A program made the translations under genes and the position numbers. 64,000 nucleotides of DNA from Bacteroidota bacterium (GTDB lineage Bacteria > Bacteroidota > Bacteroidia > Flavobacteriales > Weeksellaceae): positions 14,772-78,771 of the forward strand of contig JAEWIR010000045.1 of the NCBI GenBank assembly GCA_023386965.1. The letters are read 5' to 3'. The notes below the pieces were generated by a model, which searched no databases, had not been told where the DNA came from, and was given only the letters and a program-made list of their open reading frames with translations. Positions 33,041-41,922 of the stretch are shown piece by piece. Numbering within the stretch: position 1 is the stretch's first letter; every line of letters starts with the position of its first letter.

Positions 33041-33792
33041 TTCTTAAAGTTGAAAAGTTCAGATACGGTTACACTTCGGTAGTTTTCGCGCTCCAAAAAT
33101 AGCAATATTTCCTCCAGCACACGGTAGGATTTATCTGAGGTATCGTGCAGCAGAATTACACTTCCCGGTTTTATTTTTGGCAGAATTCCATTCAGGATCT
33201 TTTTTTCGTCGCTGATGGAAGTGTCGAAACTCCGTATACTCCACCCAATGGACTTCTTACCTGTCTTGCTGATGGCCCGGGCAATATTAGGATTTATAAT
33301 GCCGAATGGCGGGCGGTAGAGATCTGTTTGGATTCCGGCTTTCTTCAGCATGAGTCTGTCATTGCGGATGATTTCCCTTTTCATCTTAAAGGTTGAAAGA
33401 AAACCTGTTGCGTTGGAATGCGTGAAGGTGTGGTTGCCCACCTCATGGCCTTCATCTGCAATTCTTTGAAAAATTTCCGGATGCTTTATGATCTGTGTTC
33501 CAATGCAGAAGAAAGTTCCTTTTTGCTCATGCCTGGCCAGAAGGTCCAGGAATTTTGGGGTAAATTCAGTTGGTCCATCATCAAATGTGAGTGCAATGAT
33601 GCGTTTCTCAACTCTTGGATTACTAATATAGCTTTTCAGGAACCAGTTGAAATCCATATTCGTCACGCCTAAGAAAGTAACCAGGCCGAAAAGTCCCAAG
33701 GCCACAAAATATATCCATATTTCACCTTCCAGGAAATAGATGGCGATGAGCAGTAAGGTGAGAATTAAAATAGAAATTCGGTGTTTCAACAA
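33037..33792 (-). CDS. Polysaccharide deacetylase (NodB) family protein
   Basis: 251 residues: two N-terminal membrane helices (residues 7-42), then a NodB domain. Catalytic and metal-binding motifs are intact: ALTFDDGP (Asp71, Asp72) and the HxxxH of GHEVGNHTFTHSN (His121, His125), then RPPFGIINPN and LLHDTSD. It removes acetyl groups from sugars or similar amides/esters. In the pigment operon it may act on a glycolipid carrier made with the GT2-DUF2062 protein. That link is a guess. Confidence 0.88.
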   Translation of the reverse strand: MLKHRISILILTLLLIAIYFLEGEIWIYFVALGLFGLVTFLGVTNMDFNWFLKSYISNPRVEKRIIALTFDDGPTEFTPKFLDLLARHEQKGTFFCIGTQIIKHPEIFQRIADEGHEVGNHTFTHSNATGFLSTFKMKREIIRNDRLMLKKAGIQTDLYRPPFGIINPNIARAISKTGKKSIGWSIRSFDTSISDEKKILNGILPKIKPGSVILLHDTSDKSYRVLEEILLFLERENYRSVTVSELFNFKK

Positions 33793-33848
33793 TTACTGTT
33801 TTGCAGATGAATTAGGAGGGAATATCCACCTTAATATATTTGATATAA

Positions 33849-34913
33849 TCACGCCTTACTCAGTAAAATCAAACTGTGATCTTCACCATGAAGGTGGTTG
33901 TAGATGAGGATGTGTTTGAAGGAATCTTTTGATAACTCTTTGTTAATTTTCATCACCTCCGGAACTTCCTGACGTTTCAGGATCTGGTTCGCCATAAAGA
34001 AGGCAAATCCGCTCGCAGTATTGAATTCGCCGCTCAGGTGCTTGAAATAAAGTTGATCAGCATCCATAAATATTTCCTGGACTGTTTTATAATATCCATC
34101 GGTACGCGAATCTCCGCTAAAGCCCAGCAAGACCGCATCAACATCGGATGGATTAAGATTGGTTCTGGACAGGAACTCACCAATGAAATCTGAAACTTCA
34201 GATTCTTCAAGTGTGTTGATGAACGTTACTGCCTCCAATTGTGCATATGTGCCTTCAGATTTTTCGGAGCTTACTACGAAAAAGGCCGAACCTTCGCTCC
34301 AAACCACGCCTTCAGAAGTTGAATTCAGTACATCTGCAGGCAAATCTTCTTCTTTTTTAATAGTGCCGTTCAGTTGGTACAGTTCCATGGTCCTTGCTGC
34401 CTTTTCGTCTGTCGCACCAACCAGAATGTTATTGGCTTCGTCATTTTCAATCTGAAGTTTCGCATCCAGCAGACTCATTTCCAAAGACGAACCCGGATTT
34501 ACATAGGTGAAATTATAGGCGTGGCAGGAGTTGGCTAAAGCAATCTGTCCCGCTACCGTATTGTGGGTTGACTGGATGAAGTGCGTAGGCGTCAGGAATT
34601 CCTCGTTGTTTTCAATTACGTTTTTCAGAAACTTCTCAGAGTCCTCTTCGCAACCCATACCCGTCCCGACGATAATGGCGTCCGGCATCTGCAAACCTGC
34701 TTCACTCATGGCTTTCTGTGCAGCCACGGCACTCATCTTCACCGTTTTGGACATCCGCCTGATTTGAGCCGGCGGAATATATTCTTTATAATTCGGAGCA
34801 ACCGCATTCAGCAGAACCGAGGTTTGGTCGGCTTCCATTGTGTGGAAAAAGTCCGCATTAAGCGTGTCCTGGGCCGAAATACACACGGCACTGTTTATAT
34901 AAACGGGCTTCAT
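33849..34913 (-). CDS. Ketosynthase-like chain length factor (no active-site Cys)
   Basis: 354 residues with the thiolase/ketosynthase fold but degenerate active sites. The nucleophile elbow reads TYVNPGSSLEMSLLDAK (residues 137-152), with Gly/Ser where the catalytic Cys should be. The canonical NAHGTxT and KxxxGH motifs are also absent. It is encoded immediately after a complete ketosynthase with a 4-base ATGA overlap. That is the arrangement of KS-alpha/chain-length-factor pairs in type II polyketide synthases, so it probably forms a heterodimer with the 34910-36109 product and sets polyene length. Confidence 0.85.
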   Translation of the reverse strand: MKPVYINSAVCISAQDTLNADFFHTMEADQTSVLLNAVAPNYKEYIPPAQIRRMSKTVKMSAVAAQKAMSEAGLQMPDAIIVGTGMGCEEDSEKFLKNVIENNEEFLTPTHFIQSTHNTVAGQIALANSCHAYNFTYVNPGSSLEMSLLDAKLQIENDEANNILVGATDEKAARTMELYQLNGTIKKEEDLPADVLNSTSEGVVWSEGSAFFVVSSEKSEGTYAQLEAVTFINTLEESEVSDFIGEFLSRTNLNPSDVDAVLLGFSGDSRTDGYYKTVQEIFMDADQLYFKHLSGEFNTASGFAFFMANQILKRQEVPEVMKINKELSKDSFKHILIYNHLHGEDHSLILLSKA

Positions 34914-36109
34914 GATTTCGAAAATATTAAAGTGGAACAGTTGCCTCCGAATCCAAATGAATTGGAAAGTACGTGGTTGATTTCCTTTCGCTTAATTTCT
35001 GTTACCGGTTTGAGGTCAAACTCCTGCATGGGAGTTTTGAAATTCAGATTTGGAAAGATCACGCCGTTGTTGATGGCCAAAATGGAATACACGGCTTCCA
35101 CTCCCGCGGCTGCCGCTAGCGTGTGACCCGTAAAGGCTTTGGTAGAACTGAAATCCGGCACCTGACCGGCGCCAAAGATTCTCAGCATGGCCTTACCTTC
35201 GGACAGGTCATTGTTTGGAGTCGCCGTTCCGTGCGCGTTGATATAGTCGATGTCTCCGGTATTGAGTCCCGAAATTTTCAAGGCCTGTTGCATGGCCAGA
35301 TAAGCGCCTGTTCCGTCTTCGGAAGATGCGGTCTGATGATGGGCATCGTTTGCATTGGCATATCCCGAAAGCCAGGCGATAGGTTTTTTGTTGTCTTTCT
35401 TTATGATTTCATCACTTTCCAACACTAAAAAAGCGGCGGCTTCACCCAGATTAAGACCTTTACGGTCATTGTCGAAAGGGGTATTGTAAGTGTCTGTTAC
35501 AATCATAAGGGTTTTAAACCCATTCAGTGTGAATCTTGAAAGTCCGTCCGTCCCGCCTACGATCACACGGTCCAAAACTCCGCTTTTTATCAGTTTGGAG
35601 CCCATCATAATGGCATTGGCTGCAGAGGAGCAGGCTGTACTGATAGTAGAGACCATTCCTTTTAGGCCTAACTCGTGAGCAATGGCCAAAGACGATTGGC
35701 CGGCATCGTGTGTGGCGATATATTTCTGGTTGTCCGGCTGATTTTCGTAATCGTAGAAGTATTTTTCGGTAACGTCCATGCCGCCCACGCTTGTGGAGGA
35801 AATCAGTCCTGTACGGTAGTGGTTGATATTGCTGATTCCGGCACTCTCCACAGCTTCTTTAGCGGCGGCAATGCCCAGCAGGGTGCTGCGTGCGTAATTA
35901 TTGTCTGTGGGAATACCTAATTCTGAAATAAGGTTTTCATTGGAGATCTTGATCTCGCCAAGCTTTACCTCACCGCGGTGACGGGTCTCAAGAATTTCAA
36001 TCCCGGAAATTCCATGTCGGGATTCCAGGAGCGAGGTGTAATTTTCTTCTACATTCCGGCCAATGGAGGAAATGATTCCCATGCCGGTGATGGCAATCTT
36101 TCGGGCCAT
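34910..36109 (-). CDS. Beta-ketoacyl-ACP synthase (KS-alpha of the polyene synthase)
   Basis: 399 residues with an intact Cys-His-His triad: Cys160 in ISTACSSAANAIM, His293 in NAHGTATPNND and His329 in STKAFTGHTLAAAAG; FGFGGNCSTLI ends the protein. Its coupling with the downstream Cys-less partner, and the ACP gene 3 bases upstream, mark this as the likely iterative polyene-forming ketosynthase. It would extend coumaroyl-ACP with malonyl units. Cytoplasmic. Confidence 0.93.
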   Translation of the reverse strand: MARKIAITGMGIISSIGRNVEENYTSLLESRHGISGIEILETRHRGEVKLGEIKISNENLISELGIPTDNNYARSTLLGIAAAKEAVESAGISNINHYRTGLISSTSVGGMDVTEKYFYDYENQPDNQKYIATHDAGQSSLAIAHELGLKGMVSTISTACSSAANAIMMGSKLIKSGVLDRVIVGGTDGLSRFTLNGFKTLMIVTDTYNTPFDNDRKGLNLGEAAAFLVLESDEIIKKDNKKPIAWLSGYANANDAHHQTASSEDGTGAYLAMQQALKISGLNTGDIDYINAHGTATPNNDLSEGKAMLRIFGAGQVPDFSSTKAFTGHTLAAAAGVEAVYSILAINNGVIFPNLNFKTPMQEFDLKPVTEIKRKEINHVLSNSFGFGGNCSTLIFSKS

Positions 36110-36112
36110 GGA

Positions 36113-36367
36113 CTATTTGGTTCTGTGCTGTTCAATATAAGAAGCCATCGTGTCGATGCTTTCGAAGATTTCCTTTCCTTTCTTCGGGTCAGCCAGCTTA
36201 ATTCCGTACTGCTTGTCCAGTAAAACAATCAGTTCCAGTGCATCTATCGAATCCAATCCCAGTCCGCCACCGAAAAGTGGGGCATCGTTTGCGATTTCTT
36301 GCGCCGAAACATCTTCAAGGTTCAGTACTTCTATTATTTTATGCTTTAATTCTTCTCTTAAGTCCAT
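36113..36367 (-). CDS. Acyl carrier protein
   Basis: 84-residue acidic ACP; the attachment residue is Ser40 in GLGLDSIDALEL. The helix II sequence (DSIDALELIVLLDKQY) is that expected for type II polyketide ACPs. Encoded between the ketosynthase-like fragment and KS-alpha, so it is the likely partner of the KS/CLF pair. It differs clearly from the ACP at 25348, giving the cluster two carriers. Confidence 0.93.
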   Translation of the reverse strand: MDLREELKHKIIEVLNLEDVSAQEIANDAPLFGGGLGLDSIDALELIVLLDKQYGIKLADPKKGKEIFESIDTMASYIEQHRTK

Positions 36368-36375
36368 AATTTCTT

Positions 36376-36915
36376 TTATAAGGTCAACAAATATACAAAA
36401 CCTTTGTAATTTTCTCCGTACAATTCCGTCCAGCCTACCAGCACACGGTCTGCCTTACCCGACTTCAGGAGCTGTCCGGCATACAGGTTCATAAAGTCTT
36501 CATCAAACTTATCGGTGACGAAGAAAGCATTCTCGGTTTGAAGCTGATGCCTGATGCTGATCTCACCTAGACAGATATTTGGTAAAGTATAAACAAATAC
36601 CGCCGGGCTTGGAAAGTAGTTTTCCGCCGAACTGATGCTGTTCTGATATTTCATATCGGTATCTAAACTTGATGACCGGTTGGCGAAAACCAGAGCGGTG
36701 TTTTTATTCTCTTCATCCTTCAGTACCATCTCGGAGGCCATAAAAGCGAGTTTGCTTAAAGCATCCATCTTGTGGAATTTGGGATAGTAAAAACCAAATT
36801 CTTTATATAAAGCCTTTGCAAAATCACTGAAAGCTGAATGTACTTCCTGGTAAACCGTTAAACCGTCAACGGTAACGCTGCCATTTTCCATAACGCAGGT
36901 CTTCAGTTTTCTCAT
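36376..36915 (-). CDS. Short ketosynthase-like protein without catalytic residues
   Basis: 179 residues from the ATG at 36915, which overlaps the stop of the upstream ketosynthase (ATGA); a start at 36924 is also possible. Parts resemble the N-terminal half of a ketosynthase: NTALVFANRSSSLDTDMKYQ like the strand after the first helix bundle, and AGQLLKSGKADRVLVGWTEL like the region after the active-site helix. The active-site position reads TLPNICLGEISIRHQL, with no TACS motif, and the C-terminal half (both His) is absent. It may be a structural partner. Function not known. Confidence 0.7.
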   Translation of the reverse strand: MRKLKTCVMENGSVTVDGLTVYQEVHSAFSDFAKALYKEFGFYYPKFHKMDALSKLAFMASEMVLKDEENKNTALVFANRSSSLDTDMKYQNSISSAENYFPSPAVFVYTLPNICLGEISIRHQLQTENAFFVTDKFDEDFMNLYAGQLLKSGKADRVLVGWTELYGENYKGFVYLLTL

Positions 36916-38051
36916 TGCACACATTTTTTAAGGATGATGGCTGCATTGGAACCTCCGAAACCCGAAGCCGTTTTCAAAATATATTCAATTTCCTCAGCCT
37001 TGTTTTCGGTGATGATATTCAGCGATTCAGAAACCCCCTGTTTATTGAGATTCAGGCTGCTGATCAACATATTATTGCGGGCACTTTCCATTGCCATAAT
37101 AATTTCAAGTAAACCGGAGGCGCCCAAACAGTGACCATAGAAACCTTTAAGGCTGTTCACTGGTGTGTTTTGTAATCCGGCACGTGTAAAGGCGATGCTT
37201 TCCATTTCATCATTATAAATGGTGGCGGTGCCGTGTGCAGAAAGGTAATCTATTTTTCCGGCTGAAATCTGTACTTCTTTTAATGCATTTTCAATGCTGC
37301 GGAAAAGACCTTCACCCGTCCTGGAAGGCCCGGAAATATGGTTGGCGTCATTCACCGCACTCTCGCCCATAATTTCAAAATATAAACCTTCAAGTGGTGG
37401 AGTGGAGGTTACAAAAACTGCTGCTGCTGCCTCACCGATGGTAATACCGTCACGGTTTTCATCGTAGGGTTTACAGGGCTCGGAACTCATGGCCTGAAAA
37501 GAGTTGAAGCCGGATATCACGAATTCCGAAACCTCATCGCCGGCCAAGACATAAGCGTCTGAGTACAGACCCGATTCAATCATATTTTTCGCTACCGAAA
37601 CCGCCATCACTCCCGAAACACAGGCATTCGAAATGACAACAGGTTGGGTCTTACAACCGAAGAAGTCGGCAATTCTCTTTGCCAGTACGGGAAGGTAGGC
37701 TTCCTGCGGAGGTGTACTTTTGCCTTTAAGTAACGAAACATTTCCCTTAGTAGTGCTTAGGATAAAGGCGGTCTTATCTTTAATGCCATGTTTATCCACC
37801 AGGGGCTTCAGGCTTAGGAGCAGCATTTTTTCAAGCCTTGTGAAATTTCCGGACTCAAATTCCACAGTAAATATATCTTCAAGCTCAGAATTGTCAATGA
37901 TCCCTGCATGAAAAGGCGGCTGACGTTCAAAAAGATCGTGTTTCCGGATTCCTGATTTTCCGGCCAGAACATTTTTCCAATTGTCCTCCACATTAAAACC
38001 CAAAGGCGTAACGCAGTTGTAATCTGTAATATAGGTGGTTTTATTCTCCAT
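36912..38051 (-). CDS. Beta-ketoacyl-ACP synthase
   Basis: 379 residues, complete triad: Cys144 in ISNACVSGVMAVS, His273 in SAHGTATIYND and His307 in LKGFYGHCLGASG; ASGFGGSNAAIIL at the end. The elbow has ACVSG in place of the usual ACSSG, as in the chain-initiating ketosynthases of aryl polyene clusters, so it may perform the first condensation with the aryl starter. It overlaps the thioesterase stop by one base and the ketosynthase-like fragment start by 4. Confidence 0.92.
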   Translation of the reverse strand: MENKTTYITDYNCVTPLGFNVEDNWKNVLAGKSGIRKHDLFERQPPFHAGIIDNSELEDIFTVEFESGNFTRLEKMLLLSLKPLVDKHGIKDKTAFILSTTKGNVSLLKGKSTPPQEAYLPVLAKRIADFFGCKTQPVVISNACVSGVMAVSVAKNMIESGLYSDAYVLAGDEVSEFVISGFNSFQAMSSEPCKPYDENRDGITIGEAAAAVFVTSTPPLEGLYFEIMGESAVNDANHISGPSRTGEGLFRSIENALKEVQISAGKIDYLSAHGTATIYNDEMESIAFTRAGLQNTPVNSLKGFYGHCLGASGLLEIIMAMESARNNMLISSLNLNKQGVSESLNIITENKAEEIEYILKTASGFGGSNAAIILKKCVQ

Positions 38052-38488
38052 TATGAAAGTCCCATTTTATCCTTCCATTCCTGAAAAAAGGGCGGATTGT
38101 AAAGCTGAAGGTTACCTTCGGTATCAATAAATACCTGCACAGTTTCGCCGGAGCACACGACTCTATTTTCTTCATTAAAAATCCGGTAGCGGAACATCAT
38201 CTTTGCAGTGGGCAAATTCACAAACGTGGTTTCTACAGTGATGGTCTCGCCATATTTTAAAGGGAGAAAATGTTCACAAACCGTTTTTACAATTGGGGTG
38301 GCGTAACCGTTGTACTGAACGTCCAGATAGGAGATGCCGTGCTCGCGCCCGAAGGCTTCGCGCCCGTCCTCAAAATAAACGATATAGTGGCCGTGCCACA
38401 CAATGCCCAGCGGATCACACTCGTTGAAGCGTACCCGTACCGTTTGGCGGTTGGTAAGCGAATCAGATGGAGTGTTTCTTTCTTTCAT
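38051..38488 (-). CDS. 4-hydroxybenzoyl-CoA thioesterase-like acyl thioesterase
   Basis: 145-residue hotdog thioesterase. The family motif is VRFNECDPLGIVWHGHYIVY with the catalytic Asp, followed by DGREAFGREHG. It probably releases or edits acyl chains on ACP in the pigment pathway; a thioesterase of this type is standard in aryl polyene clusters. Its 5' end overlaps the ABC permease gene by 26 bases, so the two are translated from one mRNA. Confidence 0.88.
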   Translation of the reverse strand: MKERNTPSDSLTNRQTVRVRFNECDPLGIVWHGHYIVYFEDGREAFGREHGISYLDVQYNGYATPIVKTVCEHFLPLKYGETITVETTFVNLPTAKMMFRYRIFNEENRVVCSGETVQVFIDTEGNLQLYNPPFFQEWKDKMGLS

Positions 38489-39731
38489 AGATTAAAGCAA
38501 TAAGCACAGTTACAATATAAAACAGCAGCAGCAGACCAACCCATGGCCACACTTGCGCAATGCCGGCATCCCGCAGAATAATGTCATAATAGGCATTCAA
38601 ACCCCAGTTCATTGGCGAGAAGCTTGATATCGTCTGCATAAAGTCAGGCATCATAAACACAGGAACCCAGATTCCGCCGATGGCCGCCAGAATCACTACC
38701 GAAGTCGCTCCCATAGGCGCCGACTGTTCCTGAGTGTCTGTTAATGTTCCGAGCAGAATTCCAAAACCGATGGCCGCCAATCCGGCGAAAAAGGTTACAA
38801 AAAGAAGTTCGGGCAGTTTTCCTGCCACTTCAAACTTCGGCAGGTCCAGATAGGGGAACAGGTAAACGCCCACGGCCAGCATCAGTAAAAACTGTATCAT
38901 GCAGATCATCAGGTAAGTGAAGGTCTTGCCAAGGACGTGTACATAGTACGGTGTGTGGTTGGCCAGGATACGGATGATGGTTCCCTGGTTTTTTTCTTTT
39001 ACAAGGTTGATGGACAGCGGTACCACGATGAAGAAGATGGCAAACAGCGCCCAGGCCGGCACATTGTGCTGCACGGAATTGGGCAGCGCCTCGTCCTCGC
39101 CTTTAGGTGTGATTTCCTTAAAAGCGATGAATTTCTGGTCGAAGGAGATATCGTCTTCCGTTCCCAGTTGCTCCTGAAAGGCCGCATAAATTTTTTGATT
39201 CTCGATGGTGGCTACCATTTCGTTCACCGAACTTTTAACTCCGCTCTTAAAGCCTGCGCTGGTTACGGGATCAAAATACAGGTGGATTTCCTTTGCTTTG
39301 GGCAGTTCCCGCTGCACGGTTGTTGTATCCGTTTCGCCCACGCCCAGCGAACTTACGATGGACTGCACCTTGAAGTCGATGTTTTGGTTCATGTTTTCCG
39401 TAAGTTTGTCCGGAATCACGATGGCCATCTGGTAATTGCCGCTGAAGACTGCCTGTTGGGCTTTTGCTTCATCTAAATCTTTCGTGATAAGATTGAAGGT
39501 GTCGCCTTTTTTAAGGCCGTCGGTTATAATTTTCGACACCTCAGACTTGTCATTGTCCACAAGCAAAAGAGGGATTTTGGTGCCTTCCAGATTTTTGAAG
39601 GTAGAATCCTGTATAAGCGTGATGGTGATGATGAGCACCAGGGGCATGATGAAGATGATCAGGATGCCGCCCATGTCGCGTTTCAGCAATAAGATCTCCT
39701 TCCACAGAGCACGCCAGAGTTTATATATCAT
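38463..39731 (-). CDS. ABC-2 type transporter permease of the pigment operon
   Basis: 422 residues: one N-terminal membrane helix (GGILIIFIMPLVLIITITLI), a ~170-residue extracytoplasmic domain, then five helices, the layout of YhhJ/ABC-2 permeases. It overlaps the ATPase gene by 11 bases and is followed by the thioesterase gene. It heads the pigment operon together with the ATPase, so it probably exports the pigment or a precursor from the inner membrane; the substrate is inferred from location only. Confidence 0.88.
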   Translation of the reverse strand: MIYKLWRALWKEILLLKRDMGGILIIFIMPLVLIITITLIQDSTFKNLEGTKIPLLLVDNDKSEVSKIITDGLKKGDTFNLITKDLDEAKAQQAVFSGNYQMAIVIPDKLTENMNQNIDFKVQSIVSSLGVGETDTTTVQRELPKAKEIHLYFDPVTSAGFKSGVKSSVNEMVATIENQKIYAAFQEQLGTEDDISFDQKFIAFKEITPKGEDEALPNSVQHNVPAWALFAIFFIVVPLSINLVKEKNQGTIIRILANHTPYYVHVLGKTFTYLMICMIQFLLMLAVGVYLFPYLDLPKFEVAGKLPELLFVTFFAGLAAIGFGILLGTLTDTQEQSAPMGATSVVILAAIGGIWVPVFMMPDFMQTISSFSPMNWGLNAYYDIILRDAGIAQVWPWVGLLLLFYIVTVLIALIYERKKHSI

Positions 39732-40482
39732 CGCGAAGTTCTTTTCCGGTTAATGAAATGAAAACGTCTTCCAGGTTTTCGGCTTTTGGGGTGTTGGCAA
39801 TGAGTTCCGCGGGACTGCCGATTGCGTAGATCTGACCGTTGTCAATGATGGCAATCTTGGTACAAAATTCCTCCGCTTCCTGCAGATGGTGCGAAGTGTA
39901 CACGATGCTGGTTCCGTTTTGGTTCAGCTCTTTCAGGAATTCAATGATCACATTCCTCGACTGTACATCCACTCCCACCGTTGGCTCATCCAAAAAAAGA
40001 ACTTTCGGGTTATGCATGATGCCGGCGATAAGGTTACAACGGCGTTTCATGCCGCCGGAGAAATGTTCAATTTGCTTATCAGCAAAGTTGGTAAGTCCCA
40101 CACGCTCCAGCATAGTGTCGATCTTCTGTTGCAGATCGGCATGTTTCAAACCATAGAGTGACCCGAAGAACATCAGGTTTTCCCTGGCGGTAAGCGTAGG
40201 ATAGAGCGCGTATTCCTGAGGTACGATGCCGGTGATTTTTTTAATGGAGTTCAGCCGGTTCCGTGGTGAGAGTCCGTTAATGGCATAGCTGCCGGAGGTT
40301 GGTTTAATCAGCCCGCAGAGCATAGAAATCAGCGTGGTTTTACCGGCACCGTTGGGGCCAAGGATGCCGTAGATTTCATTTTCTGCGATCTCCAGCGAAA
40401 TATTGTTCACAGAGAACTCGTCTGCGTTTTTATATTTTTTGTAGAGGTTTTTTATTTCTATGATGTTCGTAGCCAAAAGCAA
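39721..40482 (-). CDS. ABC transporter ATP-binding protein of the pigment operon
   Basis: 253 residues, probably from a TTG start at 40482 (another TTG lies two codons later; no ATG is suitable). Walker A is GPNGAGKTTLI near residue 40, the signature is EHFSGGMKRRCNLI near 143, Walker B is VLFLDEPTVGVD near 165, and the switch His is in TSHHLQE. Partner of the overlapping permease gene. A promoter-like CAAAATA (minus strand TATTTTG, one base short of consensus) at 40497-40503 would start this 14-gene operon. Confidence 0.88.
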   Translation of the reverse strand: MLLATNIIEIKNLYKKYKNADEFSVNNISLEIAENEIYGILGPNGAGKTTLISMLCGLIKPTSGSYAINGLSPRNRLNSIKKITGIVPQEYALYPTLTARENLMFFGSLYGLKHADLQQKIDTMLERVGLTNFADKQIEHFSGGMKRRCNLIAGIMHNPKVLFLDEPTVGVDVQSRNVIIEFLKELNQNGTSIVYTSHHLQEAEEFCTKIAIIDNGQIYAIGSPAELIANTPKAENLEDVFISLTGKELRDDI

Positions 40483-40687
40483 TGTTTTTCAGGCTGCAAA
40501 ATAGTGAATTTAGAAGGAAAGTGAAAGGGCAGCAAATTGGCTGGCAGTTGAATGTACATTACAGACTACTTGCCGATAAAATCAATTCATGTGACCATTC
40601 ATGTTATACTCTCTCAGACAACTTTAATTTCACTAAACTTGCAGCTTAAAAGTTTACCCCAATAAATTGGGTTTAAAAACACCAACT

Positions 40688-41071
40688 ATGAAAAAAATTC
40701 TCCCTTTGTTTCTATTGTTTTTTGGCCTGCTTATCTCTGCACAGGAAATCCCTGTGAAATCTGATTCTGTTTATGCTGAGTTTGAAGAGGCAGCGGAATA
40801 CCCGGGTGGTCTTAATGCGTTCCGGAAAGTGATCGTAAAAGAGTTGGATGCATCTAAAGTAACAGGCCGCGGCCTAATCTCCTCCGAAACAATCTTCATT
40901 GTTGACCAAGAGGGAAAACTGTCCGACTTTAAATCGACAGGGAATGCTTCTCTGGCAGCAGAAATGGAGCGGGTTTTGTCAAGCATGAAAAAGCGCTGGA
41001 TACCCGGTAAAATTGATGGTCAGCCAGTAAGGACCTATTACAGAATTCCAATGAAGATGAATTTGGAGTAA
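40688..41071 (+). CDS. Exported TonB C-terminal-like protein
   Basis: 127 residues from the ATG at 40688, which gives a clean signal peptide (MKKILPLFLLFFGLLISAQ). The mature part is like the small C-terminal domain of TonB energy transducers: AEYPGGLNAFRKVIVKEL near the start, IFIVDQEGKLSDFKSTGNAS in the middle and KRWIPGKIDGQPVRTYYRIP near the end. There is no membrane anchor beyond the signal, so it is probably periplasmic. It lies in the 40688-43925 island, transcribed against the neighbouring pigment operons. Confidence 0.82.
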   Translation: MKKILPLFLLFFGLLISAQEIPVKSDSVYAEFEEAAEYPGGLNAFRKVIVKELDASKVTGRGLISSETIFIVDQEGKLSDFKSTGNASLAAEMERVLSSMKKRWIPGKIDGQPVRTYYRIPMKMNLE

Positions 41072-41110
41072 GGTTTGTAGACGCGGGTACCTTGGCTGCA
41101 ATCTGCAATC

Positions 41111-41911
41111 TCATTCCAGAGAATTATTATACCTAAGTCTGTTGGCTTTTATCCTGTTTCTGTATTCAGGGTTGTTCACGCGACCCTGTAAGGGATCACT
41201 CATAAACTCATTCCTTTTTGACAGGTACTGCTCACGGGTAACTTCGATACCCTTTTTCTGCACAATTGGCAATGATGCTTTTGTAAGTGAAATCACTTCG
41301 AAAACAGTAAAGCTGCCGGTGTCATTTACTTTTAGGATCAAACCCGGCAGCCCTCTGAATTTGTAGGGACCGTCACTGAGCGGAATATCATAGGTAAACC
41401 AGGCCACGAACACTTTACCGCCTACCTTTACCGTAGCCTTAGTACATTTGTATCCTGCAATATTTTCCGTTATAATACTTTCAATCTTCCAGTCCAGGAC
41501 ATCAGGACTTTTGAATGTGTAGTAAGCAGTCCCCAGATAATTGGAAATGTACGTGGTGTTGTCGTCTTTATACACGCTGTGTCTAACTTTGGCTTTAGGT
41601 AAATTGGTTGGATCAATCGTATTGCCCGTCCTGCCGGCTTCCTTCAACATCCTGCTAAATCCCTCCACAGCATCTTTATGATTTTCGCTATAATACACCG
41701 ACTTTTTCCCATTGGTAAGCAAAACCATAGGCTCATAAATCACTGATTTCATATCCAGAGTATCCTGAACAAAAGTGAATTTATATTTTACCGCTATTAT
41801 TGAGGAATCCTTTGGTTGCTGGCTAAAAAGATTATTGCCGCTAATTAATATAATACAAATTAATATTACCTTCCTATAGTAGGAAGTTGTAATCACTGGA
41901 CTTAACATCAT
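41111..41911 (-). CDS. GLPGLI family exported protein
   Basis: 266 residues with an N-terminal hydrophobic signal (KVILICIILISGNNLFS, then Q). The family name motif is literally present: FRGLPGLILKVND. GLPGLI proteins are Bacteroidota-specific secreted proteins of unknown function, often present in many copies per genome and sometimes next to small Cys-containing peptides. Here the two genes upstream encode such small proteins (11 bases away), suggesting a small unit of three genes. Confidence 0.85.
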   Translation of the reverse strand: MMLSPVITTSYYRKVILICIILISGNNLFSQQPKDSSIIAVKYKFTFVQDTLDMKSVIYEPMVLLTNGKKSVYYSENHKDAVEGFSRMLKEAGRTGNTIDPTNLPKAKVRHSVYKDDNTTYISNYLGTAYYTFKSPDVLDWKIESIITENIAGYKCTKATVKVGGKVFVAWFTYDIPLSDGPYKFRGLPGLILKVNDTGSFTVFEVISLTKASLPIVQKKGIEVTREQYLSKRNEFMSDPLQGRVNNPEYRNRIKANRLRYNNSLE

Positions 41912-41922
41912 TCTTAAATAAA

